A stretch of 64,000 nt of DNA from Erythrobacter cryptus DSM 12079 (GTDB taxonomy: Bacteria > Pseudomonadota > Alphaproteobacteria > Sphingomonadales > Sphingomonadaceae), in contig NZ_AUHC01000002.1 of assembly GCF_000422985.1 (NCBI RefSeq), positions 1 to 64,000 on the forward strand, in the 5' to 3' direction. The notes below the pieces were generated by a model. It was not told the origin of the DNA, did no database searches, and saw nothing but the letters and a program-made list of their open reading frames with translations. Shown here one piece after another: positions 17,579 through 25,923 of the stretch (position 1 is the stretch's first letter; each line of letters starts with the position of its first letter). The position numbers and the translations under genes are program-made.

Positions 17579-18357
17579 CCAGCAGCAGCAATGATCGCGA
17601 CCTCGCCCTCGCCTTGGCGCTGGCCGATGCCGCCGGGGCGGCGATCCGCCCGCTGTTCCGGGGGCAGTGGAGCGAGGAGCGCAAGGCCGATCGCTCCTAT
17701 GTCACCGAGGCCGATCGCGCCGCCGAGGCGGCGATGCGCCGGCTGATCGAGGAGACCTTCCCCGCCGACGGGATCATCGGCGAGGAATATGGCAGGCGCA
17801 ACGAGGGCGCCGGGCGGCAATGGGTGCTTGACCCCATCGACGGCACCACCAGCTTCATTGCCGGCCGCCCGATCTTCGGCACGCTGATCGCGCTCCTCAA
17901 GGATGGCTGGCCGGTGCTGGGCATCATCGACCAGCCGGTTGCGGGCGAGCGCTGGGTCGGCCAGCTGGGCCGGCCGACGCTGTTCAACGGCAAGCCGGCC
18001 CGCACCCGGCCCCTGCCCGATCTGGCCGAGGCGGTGCTCGCCACCACCAGCCCCCACGCCTTCAGCAACGCGGAGGCCGATGCCTTCATGTCGGTGGCCA
18101 AGGCCGTGGCCGAGCGCAAGATCGTCTATGGCGGGGATTGCTACAATTACGGCCTCGTGGCGAGCGGCCATATCGACATCGTTATCGAGGCGAACCTCAA
18201 GCTGCATGATTTTGCCGCGCTGGTGCCGGTGGTCGAAGGGGCCGGGGGGATGATGAGCGACTGGCAGGGCCACCCGCTCGATGCCGGCTCTGATGGCACG
18301 GTGATTGCGCTCGGCGATCCGGCGCGGCTGGAAGACGTGCTCGAGGCGATGGGCTAG
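17575..18357 (+). CDS. hisN: Inositol-monophosphatase-family phosphatase, probable histidinol-phosphatase
   Basis: A 260-residue lithium-sensitive-type phosphatase. Metal ligands are visible as GEE (E70), DPIDGTT (D86, D89) and the C-terminal NLKLHDFAALVPVVEGAGG. The family includes inositol-1-phosphatases and the HisN histidinol-phosphatases that complete histidine synthesis in many alphaproteobacteria. The position behind prs and the specific residues favour HisN, but a generic inositol-phosphatase role cannot be excluded. The start overlaps the preceding stop. Confidence 0.82.
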   Translation: MTSSSNDRDLALALALADAAGAAIRPLFRGQWSEERKADRSYVTEADRAAEAAMRRLIEETFPADGIIGEEYGRRNEGAGRQWVLDPIDGTTSFIAGRPIFGTLIALLKDGWPVLGIIDQPVAGERWVGQLGRPTLFNGKPARTRPLPDLAEAVLATTSPHAFSNAEADAFMSVAKAVAERKIVYGGDCYNYGLVASGHIDIVIEANLKLHDFAALVPVVEGAGGMMSDWQGHPLDAGSDGTVIALGDPARLEDVLEAMG

Positions 18358-18358
18358 G

Positions 18359-18760
18359 GTGCATCTGTTCTTCTACGGCGTGCTCTTGCAGGGGAGCGCG
18401 GTCTGGCCGATCCTGCGCGGCCTCGGGCCGGGGCGAGCGGCGACCACGCGCGGGGCGCTCTATGCCCTTCCCGATCCTTTGGGCTGATATCCGGCGCTCA
18501 TCCCGGGCGACGGAGCGGGCGCGGGCCTCATCCTTGGCCGGGTGCACAGGGCCGGGGAGATTGACCTTGGCGCGCTCGATGCCTTCGAGGGCGCCGATTA
18601 TGTGCGCCGCCCCGTGCCGGTTGCCGTGGAGGGGCAGAGCCTGTGGGCTGAGGCTTACGTCTGGGCTATGCCATTGCCGCTAGGGGCAGAGCCGATCGTG
18701 CATGGCGATTTTTCGCGCTGGCTCAGCGAGACCGGACGCGCGCCCTATCGCGGGCCATGA
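18359..18760 (+). pseudogene. Gamma-glutamylcyclotransferase-like gene with one in-frame TGA
   Basis: From the GTG at 18359, two base-pairs after the hisN stop, 134 codons run in one frame and are interrupted only by TGA at 18485-18487. The first part is VHLFFYGVLLQGSAVWPIL, the classic FYG substrate-binding start of GGCT/AIG2 proteins. The part after the stop continues directly as YPALIPGDGAGAGLILGRVH, then LGALDAFEGADYVRRPV, including the catalytic-glutamate motif DAFEG. Family members usually have a Trp or similar residue at the broken position, so TGG to TGA is the simplest explanation. Only one change separates it from an intact 133-residue protein; sequencing error or readthrough are alternatives. 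Confidence 0.8.
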
Positions 18761-18914
18761 GAACCGGCCCTGCCGCGCGGGGCATGGCCCGAACCCTTGC
18801 CTTTTGCCCGCTGCGCGCCTAAGCGCACGCACTTCACCGACACGAATCAATCAGCCAGCCTGGCGAGAAGGGCTGCCACGGCCGGTTTCGACGTGTCCTG
18901 CCAAGGAGATGAAA

Positions 18915-19118
18915 ATGCCCAAGCTCAAGACCAAGAGCGGTGTGAAGAAGCGCTTCAAGATCACCGCCACCGGCAAGGTCAAGCATGGTGTCGCCGGCAA
19001 GCGCCACCGGCTGATCAGCCACAATGCGAAGTATATCCGCCAGAACCGTGGCACCAGCGTGCTCTCGGAACACGACACCCCGGCGATCAAGCGCTGGGCG
19101 CCTTACGGCCTCGATTGA
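18915..19118 (+). CDS. rpmI: 50S ribosomal protein L35
   Basis: A 67-residue basic protein matching L35 from end to end ([20 protein letters not shown], then [19 protein letters not shown]). It is a structural component of the large ribosomal subunit. AAGGAGAT lies just upstream. It is followed after 53 bases by rplT, the usual pair, but infC, which normally precedes rpmI, is not adjacent here; the 154 bp upstream hold no gene. Confidence 0.97.
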   Translation: MPKLKTKSGVKKRFKITATGKVKHGVAGKRHRLISHNAKYIRQNRGTSVLSEHDTPAIKRWAPYGLD

Positions 19119-19171
19119 TGCGCCGGGCCGCAAGGGCCCTTCGCGCATCCTCAAGACAAGGATAGACTGAT

Positions 19172-19531
19172 ATGCCTCGCATCAAACGCGGTGTTACCAC
19201 CCGCGCCAAGCACAAGCGGATCCTCGATCAGGCCAAGGGCTATCGCGGCCGCCGCAAGAACACCATCCGCATCGCCCGCCAGGCGGTCGAAAAGGCGGGC
19301 CAATACGCCTATCGCGACCGCAAGGTGAAGAAGCGCAATTTCCGCGCGCTCTGGATCCAGCGCATCAATGCCGCGGTGCGCATGGAGGGCCTGACCTATT
19401 CGCAGTTCATGCACGGCATCAAGCTTGCCGGGATCGAGCTGGATCGCAAGGCCATGGCCGATCTCGCCATGAACGAGGCCGGTGCCTTCAAGGCCGTGAT
19501 CGCGCAGGCCAAGGCCGCGCTGCCGGCCTGA
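19172..19531 (+). CDS. rplT: 50S ribosomal protein L20
   Basis: A 119-residue basic protein with full-length L20 similarity ([50 protein letters not shown]). L20 binds 23S rRNA early in assembly of the large subunit and in several bacteria represses its own operon through the leader RNA. It is co-transcribed with rpmI. The next genes are two AraC-type regulators rather than the pheST genes that often follow directly. Confidence 0.97.
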   Translation: MPRIKRGVTTRAKHKRILDQAKGYRGRRKNTIRIARQAVEKAGQYAYRDRKVKKRNFRALWIQRINAAVRMEGLTYSQFMHGIKLAGIELDRKAMADLAMNEAGAFKAVIAQAKAALPA

Positions 19532-19692
19532 TCTGCTTTACGCCGCACCCCCGATGGGCGCGGCGGACACGGGCTGACTGCCACGAAACGATGGGGTGGC
19601 TGGCATGGCGCCAGCCGCCCCTTGTCGCATGGGCTTTGCAAGAAGGCGTCAACACGCTTGTAAAACCGCGCCACCTGCGGCAAGCGACGGGC

Positions 19693-20616
19693 ATGGGGGA
19701 CATGTTCGATCACAGCGGCGTGCTCGCGCCAAAGACGGTTTCGGGCGAGCGCCTGCGCGCCGAGTTCCGTGAGCCGCCGGCCGAGTTCGACGGGTGTTTC
19801 ACCACCTTCTATCACCTCAGCCTCGATTTGCCCGAAGGCGCGCCCCCGGTGATCGACTATCTCCAACCCGAATGGGCCAATATTCGCTTCTTCTGCGGCG
19901 GCACGCCCGACGCGGCGATCGGCACCACCGCGGTGAGCGGTGCGCGCTTCGTTGCCACCGGGCCGAGCGCGCTGCCCTGCCGCTTTGCGCTCGGGCGGGT
20001 GCGGATGTGGGGTGTGGGCTTCCTGCCGCTGGGCTGGGCGCGCTTCTTTGCCGCCAGCGCCAGCAGCTGTGCCAACATGATCTGCGATGGCGCGCAGCAT
20101 CTCGCGTTCCGCCACTTTGCCCCGCTGGCCGAGACGCTGTGCGATCCCGAGGCCAGCCTCGATGATCAATATGCCGCAATCGTGGCGATGATGAAGCAGG
20201 CGATGCGCCCCTCCCGCGACGAGCAGCGCATCGCCCGGGTTCATGCCGCGCTGGTCAAGGGCGACCTCGTCTCGGTGCACGAACTGGCCGATGCCTGCGC
20301 CATGAGCATCCGCACGCTCGAGCGGGTGTGCATGCGCTATTTCGGCTTCTCGCCCAAGCTGCTGATGCGCCGCCAGCGCTTCATGCGCTCGCTCACCACC
20401 TTCATGCTTCAGCGCGGCAGCCGCTGGACCGAGGCGATGGATGCCCATTACCACGATCAGGCGCAGTTCACACGCGAGTTCCGCGAGTTCATGACCATGA
20501 ATCCATCGGAATATGCCGCGCTCGAGCACCCGATCCTCACCTCCTTCATGGAGGCGCGGGCGCGCATCTGGGGCAGCCCGGCGCAGACGCTCGACCCGCC
20601 GCGCGGGACGCGCTGA
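19693..20616 (+). CDS. AraC-family transcriptional regulator, tandem copy 1
   Basis: About 307 residues from the preferred ATG; an ATG three codons later or the codon at 19591 are alternatives, as none has a strong ribosome-binding site. The N-terminal ~170 residues form an uncharacterised sensor-like region (DYLQPEWANIRFFCGG ... VGFLPLGWARFFAA). The C-terminal AraC/XylS double helix-turn-helix includes VHELADACAMSIRTLERVCM and RYFGFSPKLLMRRQRFMRSL. It is a clear paralogue of the next gene (shared PEWAN, LPLGWAR and FGFSPKLL/FGFAPKLL segments), implying a tandem duplication. Ligand and targets are unknown. Confidence 0.85.
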   Translation: MGDMFDHSGVLAPKTVSGERLRAEFREPPAEFDGCFTTFYHLSLDLPEGAPPVIDYLQPEWANIRFFCGGTPDAAIGTTAVSGARFVATGPSALPCRFALGRVRMWGVGFLPLGWARFFAASASSCANMICDGAQHLAFRHFAPLAETLCDPEASLDDQYAAIVAMMKQAMRPSRDEQRIARVHAALVKGDLVSVHELADACAMSIRTLERVCMRYFGFSPKLLMRRQRFMRSLTTFMLQRGSRWTEAMDAHYHDQAQFTREFREFMTMNPSEYAALEHPILTSFMEARARIWGSPAQTLDPPRGTR

Positions 20617-20681
20617 TGGGGCAGGACCAGCGGCGGGCTGCGCCGCGCCAAGCGCTCGTCCGGCCCAAGGGGCGCTGAACC

Positions 20682-21593
20682 ATGCGCAACCGCGCCGGCC
20701 CTGCGATCAAGGTGCATTTTGTCGCGCCCCCACCGCCGCTGCGCCCCTATGTCACCGCGCTCTATCGCACCGAGGTTACCTGCCCGCCCGGCGCGGCGTG
20801 GGTGGAGGACTGGCTGCATCCCGAATGGGCCAATCTGCGGTTTCTGGGCGCCGCCCACGCCGAGGCGGGGTTCGGGACGGGTGTGCTGGAGCCCAGCCCC
20901 GCCTTTGCCGTTACCGGCCCCACCAGCCGGGCGATCCGTGTCCGGCTCGGCCCGGGGCAAAATTGGGGGATCGGGCTCTTGCCGCTGGGCTGGGCGCGGC
21001 TGATCGGCGCCCCGGCCGATGCCTACGCCGACCGGATCGTCGATGCGAAGGCCGATCCTGTCTTTGCCCCCTGGTTGCCGCTCGCCGCGGCGCTGGCGGC
21101 GAGTGATGGCGAGCCGGAGCGCGAGGCGGCGCTGATCAGCGCGCATCTTGCCCGGCTTCTTGCCGAGGCCGCACCCATTGATCCAGCACAGGAGACCGCG
21201 ATTGGCGCGCTCAATGCCGCGCTGGTCGATCCCGAAGTCGCCAGCGTCGCCGATCTAGCCTTGCGGCTCGGCATGACGGTGCGCTCGCTCGAGCGGCTGT
21301 CCTACCGCGCCTTCGGCTTTGCCCCCAAGCTGCTGATCCGCCGCCAGCGGTTCCTGCGCAGCCTGGCGCGGGTGATGCTCGATCCCGCGCTCACCTGGCT
21401 GGGGGCGCTCGATTCGCGCTATCATGACCAGCCGCATTTCGTGCGCGACTTTCGCCGCTTCATGGGCATGAGCCCGAGCGCCTATGCGCGCGCCGACAAG
21501 CCGCTGCTGCGCGCCGCGGCGCAGGCGCGCGTGGCCGCGCTTGGCGAAGCGGTGCAGGCCCTCCACGCCCCCGGGGGGGCAGAGCCTGGCTGA
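20682..21593 (+). CDS. AraC-family transcriptional regulator, tandem copy 2
   Basis: A 303-residue paralogue of the preceding gene with the same architecture. The N-terminal region has WLHPEWANLRFLGAA and GIGLLPLGWARLIGA. The C-terminal double helix-turn-helix has VADLALRLGMTVRSLERLSY and RAFGFAPKLLIRRQRFLRSL. It begins 65 bases after copy 1 on the same strand and ends 84 bases before pheS. Divergence between the copies is substantial in the sensor part, suggesting different signals. Function unknown. Confidence 0.86.
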   Translation: MRNRAGPAIKVHFVAPPPPLRPYVTALYRTEVTCPPGAAWVEDWLHPEWANLRFLGAAHAEAGFGTGVLEPSPAFAVTGPTSRAIRVRLGPGQNWGIGLLPLGWARLIGAPADAYADRIVDAKADPVFAPWLPLAAALAASDGEPEREAALISAHLARLLAEAAPIDPAQETAIGALNAALVDPEVASVADLALRLGMTVRSLERLSYRAFGFAPKLLIRRQRFLRSLARVMLDPALTWLGALDSRYHDQPHFVRDFRRFMGMSPSAYARADKPLLRAAAQARVAALGEAVQALHAPGGAEPG

Positions 21594-21677
21594 GCGGCTT
21601 GCGCTTTGCAATCCGCCCGATTTGCCGCTAGCGCGCGGCGGCAACCCTTCCGCTGCTTTCCAACCATCCCTTGGGCC

Positions 21678-22778
21678 ATGACTGACATCACACGTGAGAC
21701 CGAGGCCGCGCTCGCCGCGATTGCCGCCGCCCCGAACCTCGCTGCGCTCGAGGCGCTGCGGCTCGAGACGCTGGGCAAGAAGGGCTGGGTCAGCCTTGCC
21801 TTGAAGACCCTGGGGACGATGCGCCCCGAGGAGCGCCAGCAGGCTGCCCCGGCGATCCAGTCCGCCCGCGCCGCGATTGCCGAGGCGATCGAGGTGCGAA
21901 AGGCCGCGCTCGAGGCGGCCGAGCTCGAGGCGCGGCTTGCGCGCGAGACCATTGATCTCACCCTGCCTGCCCCGGTGCAGCCGAGGGGCTCGGTGCATCC
22001 GGTGAGCCAGGTGATGGACGAGCTTGCCGAAATCTTCGCCGATCTCGGCTTTGCCGTGGCGAGCGGCCCCGAGATCGAGGACGATTGGCACAATTTCACC
22101 GCGCTCAACATGGACGAGACCCACCCGGCGCGGGCGATGCACGACACCTTCTATTTCCCCGACCGCACGCCCGAGGGCCGCGAGGTGCTGCTGCGCACCC
22201 ACACCTCGCCGGTGCAGATCCGCGCGATGCAGGAACACGGCGCGCCGCTGCGCATCATCGCCCCGGGGCGGGTCTATCGCTCGGACAGCGATGCCACCCA
22301 CACGCCCATGTTCCACCAGATCGAAGGTCTGGTGATCGACAAGGACATCCACCTCGGCCACCTCAAGTGGACGCTGGAGACCTTCCTCAAGGCGTTCTTC
22401 GAGCGCGAGGACATCGTGCTGCGGCTGCGCCCCTCCTACTTCCCCTTCACCGAGCCGAGCGTCGAGATCGACGTCGGCTATGCGATGGAAGGCGGGCGCC
22501 GGATCGTCGGCGGGTCGGGCGATGAACCGGGCCATGCGTGGATGGAAGTGCTGGGCAGCGGGATGGTCAACCGCAGAGTGATCGCCGCCGCCGGGCTCGA
22601 TCCCGACGAATGGCAGGGCTTCGCCTTCGGCACCGGCGTCGACCGCCTCGCCCAGCTCAAATACGGGATGAACGATTTGCGCGCCTTCTTCGACGGCGAT
22701 CCGCGCTGGCTGGCGCATTACGGCTTTTCGCCCTTCGACCAGCCGACCCTCTCCGCCGGTGTGGGAGCGCGCGCATGA
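21678..22778 (+). CDS. pheS: Phenylalanine--tRNA ligase alpha subunit
   Basis: A 366-residue class II aminoacyl-tRNA synthetase subunit. The N-terminal coiled region (residues 1-100) binds tRNA. The catalytic core has motif 2 (HTSPVQIRAMQE ... RVYRSDSDATHTPMFHQIEG) and motif 3 (GFAFGTGVDRLAQLKYG). With PheT it forms an alpha2-beta2 enzyme charging tRNA-Phe. The start at 21678 gives the standard N terminus. It overlaps pheT by four bases (ATGA). Confidence 0.97.
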   Translation: MTDITRETEAALAAIAAAPNLAALEALRLETLGKKGWVSLALKTLGTMRPEERQQAAPAIQSARAAIAEAIEVRKAALEAAELEARLARETIDLTLPAPVQPRGSVHPVSQVMDELAEIFADLGFAVASGPEIEDDWHNFTALNMDETHPARAMHDTFYFPDRTPEGREVLLRTHTSPVQIRAMQEHGAPLRIIAPGRVYRSDSDATHTPMFHQIEGLVIDKDIHLGHLKWTLETFLKAFFEREDIVLRLRPSYFPFTEPSVEIDVGYAMEGGRRIVGGSGDEPGHAWMEVLGSGMVNRRVIAAAGLDPDEWQGFAFGTGVDRLAQLKYGMNDLRAFFDGDPRWLAHYGFSPFDQPTLSAGVGARA

Positions 22779-25174
22779 AGTTCTCGCTCGCCTGGCTCAA
22801 GGATTACCTTGAAACCGATGCCAGCCTCGCGGAGATCTGCGATGCGCTCAATGCCATCGGGCTTGAGGTGGAGGGCGTGGAAGACCCGGCGGAGAAGCTC
22901 GCAGGCTTCCGCATCGCCCATGTGCTCACCGCCGCGCGCCACCCCGATGCCGACAAGCTCCAGGTGCTCAGCGTCGATACCGGCGAGGGTGAGCCGCTGC
23001 AGGTGGTGTGCGGCGCGCCCAATGCCCGGGCCGGCATGAAGGGCGTGCTCGGCCTGCCCGGCGCGGTGGTGCCGGCAAGTGGCATGGTGCTCAAGAAAAG
23101 CGCGATCCGCGGGGTCGAATCCAACGGCATGATGTGCTCGGCGCGCGAGCTTGGCCTAGGCGATGATCACGCCGGGATCATCGAACTGCCCGATGATGCG
23201 CCGGTGGGCATGGAGTTTGCCGCATATCACGGCGCCGATCCGGTGATCGAGGTCGCGGTCACTCCCAACCGGCCCGATTGCATGGGGGTCTATGGCATTG
23301 CCCGCGATCTTGCCGCCAAGGGGCTGGGGCGCCTCAAGCCGATCACCATTCCCGCCTTCACGCCCACAGGCCCGTGCCCGGTTGAAATCCGCACCGACGA
23401 TGCTGAAGGCTGCCCGGCCTTCTATGGACGGGTGATTACGGGGGTGCGGAACGGCCCTTCGCCCGACTGGCTCCAGGCGCGGCTCAAGAGCGCTGGCCAG
23501 CGCCCGATCTCGCTCCTGGTTGACCTTACCAATTACCTGATGCTCGGCTTTGGCCGCCCGGCGCATGTTTATGATCTTGCCAAGCTCAAAGGCGCGGTGG
23601 TGGCGCGCCGGGCAAGGGACGGCGAGCAGGTCCTCGCGCTCAACGAGAAGACCTACACGCTCGATGCCGGGATGACCGTGATCGCCGATGACCATCAGGT
23701 GCACGATATCGCCGGGATCATGGGCGGGGAGGATTCGGGCGTTGCGGACGAGACCAGCGACGTGCTGCTCGAGATCGCCTATTTCGATCCGGCCCGCATC
23801 GCGGCGACTGGGCGCAAGCTTGGCCTTTCGACCGATGCGCGCACGCGGTTCGAGCGCGGGGTTGATCCGGCCTTTCTGGACGAGGGGCTTGACCTTCTGA
23901 CCGGCCTCATCGTTGAACTGGCGGGCGGCCAGCCGAGCGAGGCCGTGCGCGCCGGTGCGCCGCCATCGGTGCCCAAGGTCGTTGCCTTCGATCCCGGCCT
24001 CACCGCCCGCCTCGGCGGCGTGGAGGTGGCCGAGGCCGAACAGCGGCGCATCCTTGAAAGCCTCGGCTTTGCCGTCAGCGCTGACTGGCAGGTGAGCTGC
24101 CCGCTGCGTCGCCACGATATCGAAGGCCCGGCCGATCTGGTCGAGGAAGTGGTGCGCATCCACGGGCTCGACAAGGTGGCCAGCGTCGCGCTTCCGCGCC
24201 CCGAGGGCGTGGCCCGGCCGACCGCGAGCGAGGAGCAGCGCCGCGATCGTCGCCTGCGCCGGGCGGCTGCGGCGAGCGGGCTCAATGAGGCGGTGACCTG
24301 GAGCTTCCTGCCTGAATGGGCGGCGGCCCACTTCGCGCCCGAGGGCGAGCCGCTGTGGGTGCTCGCCAACCCGATCAGCGAGGACATGAAGGCGATGCGC
24401 CCCTCGCTCCTGCCCGGCCTGCTGCTCGCGGCCAAGCGCAACGCCGATCGCGGCGCGGCTGCCTCGCGCCTGTTCGAGATCGGGCGGCGCTATTTCCGCA
24501 GCGGCAATGGCCTGAGCGACGAGCGCCCCACGCTGGGCATCGTGCTCGCGGGCGAGAAGACCCCGCGCGGCTGGCAAACCGGCAAGGCGCAAGGCTTTGA
24601 CGCCTACGACGCCAAGGCCCTGGCGCTGCAGCTGCTCGAAGCGGCAGGCGCACCGGTGGCAAATCTTATGGTAATGGGTCCTGACCCGCTCGGGCCGGGG
24701 CCGCAGTTCCACCCCGGCCAGTCGGCCACCCTGCGGCTCGGCCCCAAGACGGTGCTGGCGCGCTTCGGGATGCTGCACCCGGCAACGCTCAAGGCCTTTG
24801 ATGCCGAAGGGCCGATTGCGGCAGTGGAGCTGTTCCTCGATGCGATCCCGGCGCGCAAGAGCGCCGGCTTTGCCCGGCCCGGCTTTGCCCCGCCGGCGCT
24901 TCAGGCGGTGCGGCGCGATTTTGCTTTCCTCGTGCCCGAAGCCCTTGCCGCCGGCGATCTGGTGCGCGCGCTTGCAGGGGCAGACAAGGCGGCGATCACC
25001 GCGGTGCGGGTGTTCGACGTGTTCCAGGGGCCCGGCGTGCCCGAGGGGCGCAAGTCGCTTGCGCTCGAAGTCACCTTCCAGCCGGGCGAGAAATCCTTCA
25101 CCGAGGCCGAGCTCAAGGCCCTGTCCGACAAGGTGGTGGCCGCCGCCGCCAGGCTCGGTGCGGAGCTGCGCTGA
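22775..25174 (+). CDS. pheT: Phenylalanine--tRNA ligase beta subunit
   Basis: A 799-residue subunit in the usual domain order: N-terminal MKFSLAWLKDYLETD, a tRNA-binding EMAP-like domain (residues 40-150, HPDADKLQVLSVDTGEGEPLQVVCGA), the B3/B4 editing region, B5, a catalytic-like core and the C-terminal anticodon-binding (FDX-ACB) domain around FAFLVPEALAAGDLVRALA. It overlaps pheS at its start and shares one base with the next SDR gene at its end. Confidence 0.97.
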   Translation: MKFSLAWLKDYLETDASLAEICDALNAIGLEVEGVEDPAEKLAGFRIAHVLTAARHPDADKLQVLSVDTGEGEPLQVVCGAPNARAGMKGVLGLPGAVVPASGMVLKKSAIRGVESNGMMCSARELGLGDDHAGIIELPDDAPVGMEFAAYHGADPVIEVAVTPNRPDCMGVYGIARDLAAKGLGRLKPITIPAFTPTGPCPVEIRTDDAEGCPAFYGRVITGVRNGPSPDWLQARLKSAGQRPISLLVDLTNYLMLGFGRPAHVYDLAKLKGAVVARRARDGEQVLALNEKTYTLDAGMTVIADDHQVHDIAGIMGGEDSGVADETSDVLLEIAYFDPARIAATGRKLGLSTDARTRFERGVDPAFLDEGLDLLTGLIVELAGGQPSEAVRAGAPPSVPKVVAFDPGLTARLGGVEVAEAEQRRILESLGFAVSADWQVSCPLRRHDIEGPADLVEEVVRIHGLDKVASVALPRPEGVARPTASEEQRRDRRLRRAAAASGLNEAVTWSFLPEWAAAHFAPEGEPLWVLANPISEDMKAMRPSLLPGLLLAAKRNADRGAAASRLFEIGRRYFRSGNGLSDERPTLGIVLAGEKTPRGWQTGKAQGFDAYDAKALALQLLEAAGAPVANLMVMGPDPLGPGPQFHPGQSATLRLGPKTVLARFGMLHPATLKAFDAEGPIAAVELFLDAIPARKSAGFARPGFAPPALQAVRRDFAFLVPEALAAGDLVRALAGADKAAITAVRVFDVFQGPGVPEGRKSLALEVTFQPGEKSFTEAELKALSDKVVAAAARLGAELR

Positions 25175-25923
25175 TGAAAACGGCACTCGTTACAGGCGCG
25201 ACCTCGGGGATCGGCCTTGAAACCGTGCGCCGTCTTGCCCAGGAGGGCTGGCGCTGCATCGCCACCGGAAGGCGGCAGGATCGGCTCGATGCGCTGGTGG
25301 CCGAGCTTGGCAGGGACAAGGTGCACCCCGCCTGTTTCGACGTGCGCGACAGCGCGGCGATGGACGCAGCGCTCGCCAGCCTGCCCGAAGGCTTTCGCGC
25401 CATCGACCTGCTGGTCAACAATGCCGGCCTCGCGCGCGGCCTTGCCCCGGCGCAGGAAGCCCGCCTCGAAGACTGGCAGACGATGATCGACACCAACGTC
25501 ACCGCCTTTGCCGTGCTCACCCGCAAGCTCTTGCCCGGGCTGATCGCGCGCAAGGGCGTGATCATCGCAATCGGCTCGGTGGCGGGCAGCTACATCTATC
25601 CCGGCGGCAATGCCTATGCCGGGACCAAGGCCTTCGTGAACCATTTCACCCTTGCCCTGCGCGCCGATCTGCACGGCACCGGGGTGCGGGTGACGAGCAT
25701 CGAGCCGGGCATGGTCGAGACCGAGTTCACCCTGGTGCGCACTGGCAGCCAGGAGGCCTCCGACCGGCTCTATCGCGGCATGAACCCGATGACCGGAGCG
25801 GATATCGCCGATGTGATCGCCTGGGTTGCCGGCCTGCCGCCGCATCTCAACATCAACCGGATCGAGCTGATGCCGGTCAATCAGGACTTCGCGGGCTTCC
25901 GCGTCGCACGCGAGGGCGAATGA
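25174..25923 (+). CDS. SDR oxidoreductase, YdfG-like 3-hydroxy acid dehydrogenase
   Basis: A 249-residue classical SDR with TGATSGIG (7-14), NNAG, and catalytic S135, Y148 and K152 (YAGTK). The C-terminal NINRIELMPVNQDFAGFRV matches the YdfG group, NADP-dependent serine/3-hydroxy acid dehydrogenases. Its start shares a base with the pheT stop and its end overlaps prfC (ATGA), so it is read in the pheST-prfC transcript. The physiological substrate is uncertain. Confidence 0.87.
   Translation: MKTALVTGATSGIGLETVRRLAQEGWRCIATGRRQDRLDALVAELGRDKVHPACFDVRDSAAMDAALASLPEGFRAIDLLVNNAGLARGLAPAQEARLEDWQTMIDTNVTAFAVLTRKLLPGLIARKGVIIAIGSVAGSYIYPGGNAYAGTKAFVNHFTLALRADLHGTGVRVTSIEPGMVETEFTLVRTGSQEASDRLYRGMNPMTGADIADVIAWVAGLPPHLNINRIELMPVNQDFAGFRVAREGE

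Noticed and set aside
18485-18487. Selenocysteine at the in-frame TGA
   Set aside because: The family has no selenoprotein members known to me and no suitable stem-loop follows closely.
18488-18760. Separate 72-codon gene starting at GTG 18542
   Set aside because: It is the second half of the cyclotransferase-like frame, continuous with the part before the TGA, and has no ribosome-binding site.
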